Shown piece by piece: positions 33,147 to 40,891 of a DNA stretch of 64,000 nt. The DNA is from Nocardia ninae NBRC 108245. GTDB lineage: Bacteria; Actinomycetota; Actinomycetes; Mycobacteriales; Mycobacteriaceae. The DNA lies in contig NZ_BJXA01000009.1 of the NCBI RefSeq assembly GCF_007990755.1, positions 62,001 to 126,000 of the forward strand. The letters are read 5' to 3'. Made by a program: the position numbers and the translations under genes. Position 1 is the first letter of the stretch. The number at the start of each line of letters is the position of its first letter. The notes under the pieces were generated by a model. That model did not search any database. It worked only from the letters and a program-made list of their open reading frames with translations, and was not told the origin of the DNA.

Positions 33147-33245
33147 TTAGCCGGACTGGCTTACCAGGAACTCCGCAACGTACGGGAGGATGAGAATGCC
33201 GAACTTCAGCAGTGCGATAGCGGCGGCCACAAATGGATCGATCAT
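33147..33245 (-). CDS. tiny membrane protein (32 aa)
   Basis: ATG overlaps the HNH stop by ATGA, and GGGA lies 7 bases upstream. The product is one hydrophobic helix (F-V-A-A-A-I-A-L-L-K-F-G-I-L-I-L-P-Y-V). The overlap and a single clean transmembrane segment support a real gene; the role is unknown. Confidence 0.5.
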   Translation of the reverse strand: MIDPFVAAAIALLKFGILILPYVAEFLVSQSG

Positions 33246-33544
33246 AGTAATCCCGGATGCTTTCTTCGATGGTCCCGATGAATAACCGCGCGACGGTTCC
33301 TCTTCCACGCCGCACGTGACTCCCCATGGGTTTTCAGTTTGTGACAGTCAGCGCATACTGCCTGCAGGTTGTCCAGGGCATCACTGCCGTAGGACTTGCG
33401 GTTCACGATGTGATCGACCTCGGTCGCCACCTTCGTACAAACTCCGAATCGGAGTTGGCAGCGCCCACGATCACGAACCAGCACAAGCGGACGATTCCGC
33501 ACAAACTCGACAGAATCGACCTGCCCCTCATCCGACCACGCCAC
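33242..33544 (-). CDS. HNH endonuclease next to the terminase genes
   Basis: 100 residues from GTG with GGGGG upstream. Motifs: C-Q-L-R-F-G-V-C, E-V-D-H-I-V-N-R (HNH first His), N-L-Q-A-V-C-A-D-C-H-K-L-K-T-H-G. It is the first gene of the late operon; HNH proteins next to TerS/TerL are needed for specific cos cleavage in several phages, so a packaging role is likely. That suggests cohesive ends. Confidence 0.85.
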   Translation of the reverse strand: MAWSDEGQVDSVEFVRNRPLVLVRDRGRCQLRFGVCTKVATEVDHIVNRKSYGSDALDNLQAVCADCHKLKTHGESRAAWKRNRRAVIHRDHRRKHPGLL

Positions 33545-33644
33545 ACCACACCCCCGCGCACAAACCTATTGCCCTACATCATGATCCCAGCCCCGAACAG
33601 CCTCGGCCAGATGATTGGCCGGTCGCCGTTTTGGTTCCTACTGC

Positions 33645-33650
33645 TAAACT
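33645..33650 (+). promoter_or_regulatory. -10 box for leaderless XRE gene
   Basis: TAAACT with TG one base upstream (extended -10 TGC-TAAACT), seven bases before the ATG at 33657. No ribosome binding site is seen, so transcription would start at or next to the ATG, as in leaderless actinobacterial mRNAs. No clear -35 box. Confidence 0.45.
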
Positions 33651-33656
33651 CCAGGC

Positions 33657-33935
33657 ATGGCAACACGCACGAACATGTCAGCCCTTGACCTAAAGGTGCG
33701 CCTGCAGTTCGCCACAGCAATCTGGGACCGGATCAGCGAACTCGAACTCAGCGGCGTCGAGGCTGCGGCACGTCTCGGCTGCGGTTCCACGGAGATCACC
33801 CGCATCAAGCAGCAGAAGGTCGAAGGCTTCAGCGTGAGCAAGCTTTGCGAATGGGCCGAGAAGCTCCGCCTCGACGTGGACGTGGTGTTCACAGGCCCGT
33901 CGACAGATGCGCATGCCGAACGTCGCCACGCCTAG
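33657..33935 (+). CDS. XRE-family helix-turn-helix regulator (HigA-like)
   Basis: 92 residues. The helix-turn-helix is seen in L-S-G-V-E-A-A-A-R-L-G-C-G-S-T-E-I-T-R-I-K (residues ~32-52), followed by F-S-V-S-K-L-C-E-W-A-E-K-L-R-L-D-V-D-V-V-F, which resembles the C-terminal part of HigA2/XRE antitoxin-like proteins. First gene of the rightward operon, divergent from the late operon, so it may control the switch. An in-frame ATG at 33675 is an alternative start. Confidence 0.75.
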   Translation: MATRTNMSALDLKVRLQFATAIWDRISELELSGVEAAARLGCGSTEITRIKQQKVEGFSVSKLCEWAEKLRLDVDVVFTGPSTDAHAERRHA

Positions 33936-33959
33936 AGAACCGAACGGAGACAGGACCGA

Positions 33960-34901
33960 ATGGCCAAACGTAAGCCTGGTCGCGAGTGGTCCGCAGCTGG
34001 CATGCCCCAGCTGCGTGACCGCATGGTGGGCCTGATCAACTACGCCGTCGACACGATCGAAAGCCGAGGCGCTGACACGACTCGACATACGGTGCAGTCC
34101 GTCGATGAGACCATCCACCAAGCGAAACGCGACCTGTCGACGTTGCCAAATGCGCCGCTCTACTGGGTCACACCCAATCTAGTCGACCTCGTGGTCCATG
34201 CCGCCGGTACTGAAATGCCTGACTGGACACCGACATTGGCAATGCCGTCACCCACCGGACTCATGTTGTGGGCCAAGCCGATAGCGAAACAGCCATGGAC
34301 CGATGACTATGATCAACAGCGCGAAGTCACCATCGACGGAGTCAGTTGGGCGATGCATCCGGACGGCCTGAAGCTCGCGGTCTGGTCACGGCTCGGTGAG
34401 CACCGCGAAGGCCAGCGGCCACACATCCGACGACGCTCTTCGCTAGCCGAGATCTATGCCTTCCACAGCCCGGACCCAGACACCTCCGCCAAACTGAGCC
34501 TTGACCTCGATCGCCAGGACCAAGGGCTTTCGATCATGTCTCTGGTTGGCGCGACTTGGCTGATGCAGGGGCAAGAGCAGATCACTACTTCGCGAGTGTT
34601 GAGGGGTGATTCAGGCCGAACGGCCAAGGCTGGCGAGGCGAACGACGCCCCGACCGTACAGATTGTTGACCTCCGCCTGTATCCGGCCGTGGAGAATCCC
34701 AAGGATGACCAGCCCGCCGACCGCGCCGACGCCGAATCCCGATGGACTCATCGCTGGTGGGTCGGAAAACCGCACGGATTCTGGAGACAGCAGGCTTGCG
34801 GGCCAGGCCACAGCCAGCGCAAACCCAAGTGGATTGCGCCATTCATAAAAGGCCCCGATGACAAGCCGGTCGTGGCAGAACGCGTACACCTGCTGCGCTG
34901 A
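33960..34901 (+). CDS. conserved actinobacterial protein, partner of the XRE gene (313 aa)
   Basis: ATG with GGAGACAGGA upstream, 24 bases after the XRE gene. The C-terminal region has H-R-W-W-V-G-K-P-H-G-F-W-R-Q-Q and then W-I-A-P-F-I-K-G-P-D-D-K-P, a motif pair I associate with uncharacterised proteins of actinobacterial plasmids and phages. The N-terminal half has L-Y-W-V-T-P-N-L-V and P-T-G-L-M-L-W. No enzyme family is recognised. Together with the XRE gene it could be a toxin-antitoxin-like or regulatory pair; this is not shown. Confidence 0.65.
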   Translation: MAKRKPGREWSAAGMPQLRDRMVGLINYAVDTIESRGADTTRHTVQSVDETIHQAKRDLSTLPNAPLYWVTPNLVDLVVHAAGTEMPDWTPTLAMPSPTGLMLWAKPIAKQPWTDDYDQQREVTIDGVSWAMHPDGLKLAVWSRLGEHREGQRPHIRRRSSLAEIYAFHSPDPDTSAKLSLDLDRQDQGLSIMSLVGATWLMQGQEQITTSRVLRGDSGRTAKAGEANDAPTVQIVDLRLYPAVENPKDDQPADRADAESRWTHRWWVGKPHGFWRQQACGPGHSQRKPKWIAPFIKGPDDKPVVAERVHLLR

Positions 34902-35236
34902 TCAGACGTCACCGTGACACTGGCCGTGACTCAGGAAGAGCTTCCGCCGCCTCTATCGACGCCGAAGTAAAGTATCCCCGAACGCCCCAGTGCCGCCTCT
35001 GCCCCTGCATGCGCCTGGGGCTTCGTCATATCCGTAGGACCCTGAGATCCCGTATTCACCGCGAACCACAGAGCGGTGCGGGACGGGCTATGACCTGGGG
35101 GGAGGGGGTCCTCCCCCACCCATGAAATAGCTGGCGACCTGGGGAAACACAATGCCGGCGGTTGCTGGTAACAAACCGCTGAGTTCTTTTCCCGCAAAGC
35201 CGCATAGCGCTGCTAGGTGTGCTATCACGCTTGCCC

Positions 35237-35304
35237 AGCGGGCCGACAGCGCCAGCGGGCCGACAGCGCCAGCGGGCCGACAGCGCCAGCGGGCCGACAG
35301 CGCC
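35237..35304. repeat. four tandem copies of a 17-bp repeat
   Basis: Unit AGCGGGCCGACAGCGCC repeats exactly at 35237, 35254, 35271 and 35288. The unit length is not a multiple of three and no good frame crosses it, so it is not a protein repeat. Iteron-like spacing of 17 bp (about 1.6 helix turns) is compatible with a protein-binding array, or simple slippage. Confidence 0.85.
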
Positions 35305-35443
35305 AGTCCGAGCCCCATTCGTGAAACGAATTTCAAGGCATTCATCAGGCGTTTAGTCGCTAGTGCCAAATTGGGGCTTGCGCATCTTTGGTCGGTAGTG
35401 CCTAATTGAGTCACAGCAGCCCACCGGGGGCAGCGGAAACGGG

Positions 35444-35451
35444 AAGGAGGT
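35444..35451 (+). promoter_or_regulatory. orphan strong ribosome binding site AAGGAGGT
   Basis: A full anti-16S match followed after five bases by ATA, which opens a 22-codon frame with three Cys and stops at TAG (35519). No ATG, GTG or TTG lies at the right distance. Either a rare ATA start, a non-translated ribosome-binding decoy, or chance. Confidence 0.3.
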
Positions 35452-35886
35452 ACCAATAGCAAAAGCGCAGCGCACGATATGTGCGCAAAGGTGCACTACT
35501 TGTGCACATCTCGGGCCTAGCACGTAGGAATGTGGACGTTGCGAAGAGTGCTCTGTACGGGATATCACCTGTACGACCTGCGTACGTTTGATCGCAGGAT
35601 TCCAGGAAAGCGGCGTTAGCCGAACTACCTGGTTTGCGGGGCGGTGTGAGAGGCAGCCGTATCGGATCGGGAGCGATCCGTTAGCCCTACAAAACAATAG
35701 ATTCTGTAGTGGATACTTCCGCGCAGCGTGTTCATGCCTGAACTCTGGGCAGCGGCGGATTGAAAACAAGGACTAGTGAGCAGTCACCTAGGGACAGGTG
35801 TGCTGGTAGACGCCCCGAACGGGGGTTACGGTCCATACGGAGACGGCTACAGAGAGCGTTTACTCACGCTCGATACTTGAACAACC

Positions 35887-35963
35887 GGGCTACGGCAGGT
35901 TTGCCAGGGAATGGAACGAATAGGTTCCATTCTCGCTAGGTTCAATTCCTAGGTAGCCCACCA
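35887..35963 (+). tRNA. tRNA-like RNA with encoded CCA and abnormal anticodon arm
   Basis: Acceptor GGGCTAC / GTAGCCC (7 perfect pairs), discriminator A and encoded CCA (35961-35963), T arm CTAGG-TTCAATT-CCTAG (5 perfect pairs), D arm GGCA-GGTT-TGCC. Where the anticodon arm belongs there is a 9-bp stem GAATGGAAC / GTTCCATTC with a 6-base loop GAATAG and no U33-anticodon. Overall length is normal for a tRNA. It ends about 48 bases before the first early gene. A tRNA mimic or a non-decoding tRNA is more likely than a decoding one. Confidence 0.65.
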
Positions 35964-36011
35964 ACTTTCATTCAGATTGCATTCATCGAATGCGTACCAC
36001 AGGAGGAGTCT

Positions 36012-36458
36012 GTGAAGAATACGGACATCTATGTGCATCCTCGAACGGGTGCGCAGGTCGCCGTCGTCACATTCACGTACAAGCGCGACGACGGGCAAAA
36101 GGTGCACGTGAGCAACGTGCGCGTAGACGCTCCACTTAACGGCGGTGTTCGCAAAGGTATCCGCAAGCTCGGATACAGGAATGTCCTGGAGGTGTCGAGC
36201 TACCGCTATCTCACCAAGCGTGAGGTTGATCAGACCACAGTCTTAAGGACTGAGGACTCGGTGGCTACGTATGCCCGTGAATCGCTCACAAAGCGGAGCC
36301 CTGGGACTGTGGCGGCCGATGCGTTCGCGTCGGGCGCAGTGAGTGCTCGTCGATACGACCGAGCTAAGGCAAGGCGTAAGAATCTCGCTCCCTCTCAGAT
36401 CACCAAGGGGCAGGTTGACGCAATGGCTCGGGCGTCTGTCCGTGCCGGAATCGCGTAG
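36012..36458 (+). CDS. hypothetical early protein (148 aa)
   Basis: GTG with AGGAGGAG five bases upstream. A beta-rich N-terminal part (A-V-V-T-F-T-Y-K-R-D-D-G-Q) is followed by a strongly basic, helical C-terminal half (R-R-Y-D-R-A-K-A-R-R-K-N). First gene of the rightward early operon. A nucleic-acid-binding role is plausible from charge only. Confidence 0.65.
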   Translation: MKNTDIYVHPRTGAQVAVVTFTYKRDDGQKVHVSNVRVDAPLNGGVRKGIRKLGYRNVLEVSSYRYLTKREVDQTTVLRTEDSVATYARESLTKRSPGTVAADAFASGAVSARRYDRAKARRKNLAPSQITKGQVDAMARASVRAGIA

Positions 36459-36470
36459 GAGTTGTACGAC

Positions 36471-36758
36471 ATGAACGAAATCCAGTCGTCTCCGGATGAC
36501 GAGTTGGTTGCGGCTCGGGCTGCCGTATTTGCCTACGATTGCAGTCCAGCGGTGTGCGCGTTCGAGGCGATAGCGTTCGGCAAATGGTGGGTTCAGTTTG
36601 GTCGGCGCGAGAGGTCTGGGATGGACCCCGGCGGCGCGTACTACGACAAGCGGTTCCTTGCAATGCGCCGCGAGGAGGGGAAGAAGACGAGCGGGGCTGC
36701 CTATGTGGAAATCCTTGCTGCGCGCCAGATGCTGGCTGACGCGACTGTGGCCGGTTAG
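36471..36758 (+). CDS. hypothetical protein (95 aa)
   Basis: I chose the ATG at 36471, 9 bases after TAGGAG, rather than the TTG at 36462. Contains G-K-W-W-V-Q-F-G-R-R-E-R and a C-terminal helix. Twelve bases after the previous gene. No family is recognised. Confidence 0.6.
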   Translation: MNEIQSSPDDELVAARAAVFAYDCSPAVCAFEAIAFGKWWVQFGRRERSGMDPGGAYYDKRFLAMRREEGKKTSGAAYVEILAARQMLADATVAG

Positions 36759-36779
36759 CGCATTTTGACGAGTCGGTAG

Positions 36780-36814
36780 GTGAGCCCGCGTCCATCTCAC
36801 GGACGCGGGCTCAC
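36780..36814 (+). terminator. 14-bp perfect hairpin
   Basis: GTGAGCCCGCGTCC and its exact complement with a 7-base loop, 21 bases after the stop at 36758. No T tract. One of a series of hairpins between early genes. Confidence 0.6.
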
Positions 36815-36867
36815 TCGTCGATTCGACCGAGTCGGCGGTTATGGCCTGATCTAGGGGGACTTCGACC

Positions 36868-37074
36868 ATGAAAGCCATAGCTAAGAAGGTCCATTCGTCC
36901 GTTACCGCACACGCTCACATTGTGACAAACCATAAGTCTCATTTGCCGATCGCTATGGCGGGTGGCATCTATGGGTCGATGGCAATTGGGTTCTACAGCC
37001 ACGTTCTGTACGCGGCGCTTGCTGGCGCGTATTGGTTGGAGTACTGGATTGAGGGGCGCAAGCACCGGGATTAA
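36868..37074 (+). CDS. small membrane protein (68 aa)
   Basis: ATG with AGGGGG upstream. Basic, His-rich N-terminus (H-S-S-V-T-A-H-A-H-I-V-T-N-H-K-S-H) followed by one or two hydrophobic segments (M-A-G-G-I-Y-G-S-M-A-I-G-F-Y-S, V-L-Y-A-A-L-A-G-A-Y-W-L). Function unknown. Confidence 0.6.
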   Translation: MKAIAKKVHSSVTAHAHIVTNHKSHLPIAMAGGIYGSMAIGFYSHVLYAALAGAYWLEYWIEGRKHRD

Positions 37075-37171
37075 CTGAGTATTCGGTTCGGGAGCCGTCA
37101 TCTTTCGGGGTGACGGTTGCCATGTCGACTACTTGGGTTGACGGTCTATCAATTTCACACAGGGGATAAGT

Positions 37172-37378
37172 ATGTGCAAGGTCGATATGTACAAGTGGAG
37201 CGGACAGCAGACCGCTGCCGTCCGGTCCATGTGCCAGCTGTACGGACAACCGTTCAATCCGGTCGACCACAAGGTCACTGATGATGGCGCAGTCGTCGCG
37301 ATTGTTCCTGATGCCAAGGGCGACGTGGTGACGGTCATCGTGAACCGTGACGGGCGCGGGATGGTGGCAGCCGCATGA
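37172..37378 (+). CDS. hypothetical protein (68 aa)
   Basis: ATG with AGGGG upstream. M-C-K-V-D-M-Y-K-W-S-G-Q-Q-T-A-A-V then a beta hairpin ending V-V-T-V-I-V-N-R-D-G. Overlaps the next gene by ATGA. No family is recognised. Confidence 0.6.
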   Translation: MCKVDMYKWSGQQTAAVRSMCQLYGQPFNPVDHKVTDDGAVVAIVPDAKGDVVTVIVNRDGRGMVAAA

Positions 37379-37596
37379 CCAGAACGGATGACGTGGTTGC
37401 GCCGACCGTTGAGGAGTTCGGGGTCAAGTTGACGTACGACGACTTCCGATGCTTGGAGGCATTCGTCGGTCAAATTGCTGGGCACTGGGCTCGAAATGGT
37501 GACGCGACTGAACGCGCGCAAGCCGCTTACGAACGGATTTGGCGGGCGTTGCGCGACGCACGTATTGAGACATTCGGAGAACTTGAGCGCTTCTAG
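37375..37596 (+). CDS. hypothetical protein (73 aa)
   Basis: ATG overlaps the upstream stop by four bases, indicating coupled translation. Acidic and helical (E-E-F-G-V-K-L-T-Y-D-D-F-R-C-L-E-A-F-V). No family is recognised. Confidence 0.6.
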   Translation: MTRTDDVVAPTVEEFGVKLTYDDFRCLEAFVGQIAGHWARNGDATERAQAAYERIWRALRDARIETFGELERF

Positions 37597-37622
37597 CTGT
37601 TCTCTATCGGTCTTTTAGTTCG

Positions 37623-37648
37623 GGCATCGACCTTTACGGGTCGGTGCC
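37623..37648 (+). terminator. hairpin between early genes
   Basis: GGCATCGACC / GGTCGGTGCC (10 bp with one G-T) 26 bases after the stop at 37596, loop TTTACG. Confidence 0.55.
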
Positions 37649-37691
37649 TGTTCTCGTTTCAGGGACTGTTCTTCAACAGAAGGTTCAACTA

Positions 37692-38255
37692 ATGGCTATT
37701 GGTGCACGGACTAAACGGATTCGCCGGATCGCGAAGGTGTATCCGATTGTGGAGAAGTTTCAGGCATTCGGCAAGGAATGTGATGGCGTGTGGTGGTCGC
37801 GGCGCTGTGGCCGTGGCGAACCGTTCGAGTTGTCTTTACCTTTGTCGGTCAACGCTCGTGGTGATGAGCCGTACGTCGAATCGAATTACGAGATCGCGCA
37901 GGAGCGGTTGGATAAGGTTTCGGCGTTCGGTGCCGACTATCGCGTCGATCTGTGGCCGGGTGGGTCGATCTATACCTTGACTGTGCGCGCGGATGACGCT
38001 CTCGCGGTGCGGGAAGCCCAGGAGATCGTGGATGCGTTGCAGAACTATCCGTTCCTGAGTGACGACGATGTGTCGCGGCGGGAATGGGACAGAGATCATC
38101 CTGATGACTTCACTTGCGATTCCGAGTATGCCGATGACGAAACCGGCGACTGTGGGTGCGGTAATGCAAAACGAAAATGGGCACATGATCACCCGGATGA
38201 GTCATCTTGCGATTCGGATGATTGGGAATGCCCGTGCGGACGGAACGCCGAATGA
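37692..38255 (+). CDS. hypothetical protein with duplicated Cys/Asp-rich tail (187 aa)
   Basis: ATG at 37692 with GAAGG upstream. Residues 1-130 form an alpha/beta domain (Y-R-V-D-L-W-P-G-G-S-I-Y-T-L-T-V-R). The last ~55 residues contain an internal duplication: W-D-R-D-H-P-D-D-F-T-C-D-S-E and W-A-H-D-H-P-D-E-S-S-C-D-S-D, each ending in a C-G-C-G or C-P-C-G element. The two halves may each hold a metal ion. Function unknown. Confidence 0.65.
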   Translation: MAIGARTKRIRRIAKVYPIVEKFQAFGKECDGVWWSRRCGRGEPFELSLPLSVNARGDEPYVESNYEIAQERLDKVSAFGADYRVDLWPGGSIYTLTVRADDALAVREAQEIVDALQNYPFLSDDDVSRREWDRDHPDDFTCDSEYADDETGDCGCGNAKRKWAHDHPDESSCDSDDWECPCGRNAE

Positions 38256-38459
38256 CGTTACCGAAGCTATGTGTCGTATCTACAAGGGGGAGATGCGTCC
38301 ACGCGCCTCGCGCTGGGCACTACGACATGCGTTGGTGAGTCTGATCTAGCGGAGATGGCGGGGCACGGGATTCGTTCCGTACCTCGGCCACCGCGCTACA
38401 TCTGTGCGGGTCGAAGCCTTCGCGGGTTTCGACGTGAAAGCGAGAAAGCGAATCGAGCA

Positions 38460-39572
38460 TTGTCTACTTTTACTGCTGACCTGAAGGTGCTGAAGGGTGA
38501 CCTTTTGTTCATCAAGCGGGCTGCCGGATTCCGGCGGGGGTTCCATCCTGCGCTCAACCTGCTGGCAGTCGCCGTCGAGGATGGTTATGCAACGACCAGG
38601 TTCTACAATTACGAGGTTGCTGTGACGGTGAGTATGCCTGCCGTGGGCGATAGTACGTCTTTCGCGGTGGACATGACGGCATTGGTTGATGCCGTGAAAG
38701 CTGTGGGCGCGAAAGATATCGGAACGTTCACGGTGAATGGCGACACGCTGACGGTTTCGGCGGATGGCGTGGCTGTTACGGTGCCGCTCGCTGGCGCTGG
38801 GTTGCGTGAAGACATGCCAGCGCGGCCCGTGGTGGACGGGGGGCCGATGATAGCCATGGCGGGTGCTGAGTTTGCGCGTATCGGCTCGGTTACTGCTACG
38901 TCGGTCGGGCAGGACGACACGCTGCCGGTACTGACTGGTGTTCGTGTCGAATGCAGTGGCAACGAAGTGGTCGCAGTCACCACGGACCGCTTCAAGCTCG
39001 CTGTAGTCGAGGCGACAAATCAGATTGCGGCGGCGGATGCATTCGTGTTGCTGATTCCTGGTCGCCCGTTCCACCATTTCGCCAAGCGAGCGGACAAGTC
39101 GAGTGAGGCGTCGGTCACTGTCGGCGCGAACGGCATGGTTTCGCTGGTGTCTGACACTTGTACTGTCGTTGTGGAACAGCTCGATTACGATTTCCCGAAG
39201 TGGCGCGGCTTGCTGCCTTCCGAATTCAAAGCATCTTTTGTATTCGATAGCTCGGCGTTGTTGCGGGCGGTTAAGGCACTGCCGAAGGGTGCGTCGACTA
39301 TCAACCTGCATATCGAGTGGGGCGCGGTCGAAGTGGTTGGTTACAACGGACGTGACGAGTCTCCGTTTTCGTCGATGTCGCTCGATGTCACCGAGGCGGA
39401 ATGCGATTACGGGATGGTCATCAAATTCAGCGCCGAGCGCGTGGCTGCGATACTTAACTCCATACCCAAGGGTGTGAAGGTGCGCTACAGCGGCACTACG
39501 CCCACTCGTCCCGCTGTGTTCGCGTGGGATGGCGCGCGCGTTCTGCTGATGCCGATACGGATTCCCCAGTGA
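38460..39572 (+). CDS. phage DNA sliding clamp (DnaN-like)
   Basis: 370 residues from a TTG start at 38460 (M-S-T-F-T-A-D-L-K); upstream in-frame sequence does not look like protein. P-V-L-T-G-V-R-V-E-C and V-V-A-V-T-T-D-R-F-K-L-A-V are the hallmark of the second domain of bacterial beta clamps (L-x-G-V, A-T-D-x-x-R-L-A). The three-domain length is right, though the C-terminus (M-P-I-R-I-P-Q) differs from the M-P-M-R-L end of hosts. It should tether a phage or host polymerase. Two weak tiny frames (38252-38338 and 38272-38349) precede it. Confidence 0.8.
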   Translation: MSTFTADLKVLKGDLLFIKRAAGFRRGFHPALNLLAVAVEDGYATTRFYNYEVAVTVSMPAVGDSTSFAVDMTALVDAVKAVGAKDIGTFTVNGDTLTVSADGVAVTVPLAGAGLREDMPARPVVDGGPMIAMAGAEFARIGSVTATSVGQDDTLPVLTGVRVECSGNEVVAVTTDRFKLAVVEATNQIAAADAFVLLIPGRPFHHFAKRADKSSEASVTVGANGMVSLVSDTCTVVVEQLDYDFPKWRGLLPSEFKASFVFDSSALLRAVKALPKGASTINLHIEWGAVEVVGYNGRDESPFSSMSLDVTEAECDYGMVIKFSAERVAAILNSIPKGVKVRYSGTTPTRPAVFAWDGARVLLMPIRIPQ

Positions 39573-40150
39573 ACGTGGACGACAGCCTGAAATTGATGCG
39601 GGAAAGGTTGGATGAGTTCGCTGCACAGATCCCGTCGTACACCCGATGGGATCGCCATTACAGCGAGCCTGAGTGCCCACGGTGGTGGTACCTGAATCAG
39701 ATTGTCACTCTGGCTGAGACCGGGGAGGTACCGGCGCTGGAGGCGTGGCGGAGGATGGTTGCGCTGCTGACGGCTGAAGATCTCAACGATGTGATCTGGG
39801 TGAAGTGCGCTCGGCGGAACATGTGGGTGGCAGCTGTGCGCGGCGAGACATGGGAGTACGGCGATCCTCGGCCGCAGCTGCCCGCGCTCACGCTGACGGC
39901 GGTATTCCATCCGCTGCGCTGGTGCGGCGAAGCAGATGTGGTTGAGGGGCCGGACAGTTGGGTTGTCTCGGATCGGAAGTGGGGCGTGCTGGGTAAGTCC
40001 TTGCGGCGCATCGCTCAGCATCCGGATACCTACGATCTGAGCTTCCTGGCCAATGATCCTGACGCGCCGGACTGGGTGCGCGCGCGTGCGTGGCGTGGCG
40101 AGTTTTCGATCACCGCTGACCTCGAAGTGGAGAGCAACGACGCGGATTAG
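39569..40150 (+). CDS. hypothetical protein (193 aa)
   Basis: GTG overlaps the clamp stop (GTGA). Helical N-terminus, then R-R-N-M-W-V-A-A-V-R-G-E-T-W-E-Y-G-D-P-R-P-Q-type beta region. Translationally coupled to the clamp, so a DNA replication accessory role is possible, but no family is recognised. Confidence 0.6.
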   Translation: MNVDDSLKLMRERLDEFAAQIPSYTRWDRHYSEPECPRWWYLNQIVTLAETGEVPALEAWRRMVALLTAEDLNDVIWVKCARRNMWVAAVRGETWEYGDPRPQLPALTLTAVFHPLRWCGEADVVEGPDSWVVSDRKWGVLGKSLRRIAQHPDTYDLSFLANDPDAPDWVRARAWRGEFSITADLEVESNDAD

Positions 40151-40175
40151 AGCGATATTGTTCCAATTCTATTGT

Positions 40176-40204
40176 GCGACGCCGGATCTCATGTCCGGCG
40201 TCGC
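40176..40204 (+). terminator. rho-independent terminator
   Basis: GCGACGCCGGA / TCCGGCGTCGC (11 bp) followed immediately by TTTTT. It also stands just before the ribosome binding site of the next gene. Confidence 0.85.
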
Positions 40205-40231
40205 TTTTTGTTTGAAGGGATGTGCCTGGAT

Positions 40232-40825
40232 ATGGGCAAGAAGTCTCCGAAGCAGACCGTTGCTTCGGCGCAAGCGATTCTGGAGCAGTTGGAAAGCTTC
40301 GGCGGCGAGTTCGATCGGATGCATTGGGCGGATGTGGAGATCCGGAAGGCGGTCGATCGCTATCCGGACAAGCGAAACATCTTGTACCACTGCTTCTCTC
40401 CGGATTTGATGAGAGCCACCCATGAGTTGATGGGTGAGGAGCTGGTGTTCCGGGCGCACTGCCGGGAACTGCTCGAACGCGTCGCAACCGGAAGGTCGAC
40501 AAAGCCGGGTACGGCTGTCGAGGTCGCGTTGGCGTGCATGGAGAACAGCTTGAAGGCTCCGCTGTCGACAGCGGCGGCGGGGCTGTACATGCGGATGTGG
40601 AAACAGGCCGAATTCGGCTTCTCGCAGCAGTTTGAGGGTGTGGCTGACGACCTCCAGTACTACGAGGCTATTGCGGGGAGCGAGATCGACGAGCTGGAGC
40701 GGGTATCGCGCGTCAAGCTGGCGGTCGCTGACCGGGTGCTGCACGACATTGAGTGCGACGGGATTCACTGGGGCGAAAGGGTGGACTGCGAGTTCGCGGA
40801 CAAGCCGGTGAAAGCGGCGGCGTGA
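40232..40825 (+). CDS. hypothetical helical protein (197 aa)
   Basis: ATG at 40232, 12 bases after GAAGGG; an ATG at 40220 lies too close to that site. Almost entirely helical, with A-I-L-E-Q-L-E-S-F-G-G-E-F and V-A-L-A-C-M-E-N-S-L-K-A. No family is recognised. Confidence 0.6.
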   Translation: MGKKSPKQTVASAQAILEQLESFGGEFDRMHWADVEIRKAVDRYPDKRNILYHCFSPDLMRATHELMGEELVFRAHCRELLERVATGRSTKPGTAVEVALACMENSLKAPLSTAAAGLYMRMWKQAEFGFSQQFEGVADDLQYYEAIAGSEIDELERVSRVKLAVADRVLHDIECDGIHWGERVDCEFADKPVKAAA

Positions 40826-40891
40826 CGGGCGAACAGGTTGGCGGCGGCGCGGTGGGACAGCGGGAGCCGTTGTGAAGACGGCGAATTCGTG

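Larger units (their letters stand above)
34902..36011. other. 1.1-kb non-coding region before the early operon
   Basis: No convincing gene. It holds four 17-bp tandem repeats (35237-35304), a GGGGG/CCCCC hairpin near 35100-35124, two GTGCAC palindromes near 35492-35507, an AAGGAGGT site without a normal start codon (35444-35451) and the tRNA-like RNA at 35887-35963. A 29-codon frame at 35530 starts one base after TAGGA and is doubtful. The region separates the XRE pair from the early genes and is a candidate for origin or control sequences. Confidence 0.55.

Noticed and set aside
35237-35304. CRISPR array
   Set aside because: Repeats are 17 bp and directly adjacent with no spacers, and no cas genes are near.
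35152-35409. 85-residue plus-strand frame with GGGG upstream
   Set aside because: It crosses the 17-bp tandem repeat, so the protein sequence changes frame-phase along the repeat; composition is not protein-like.
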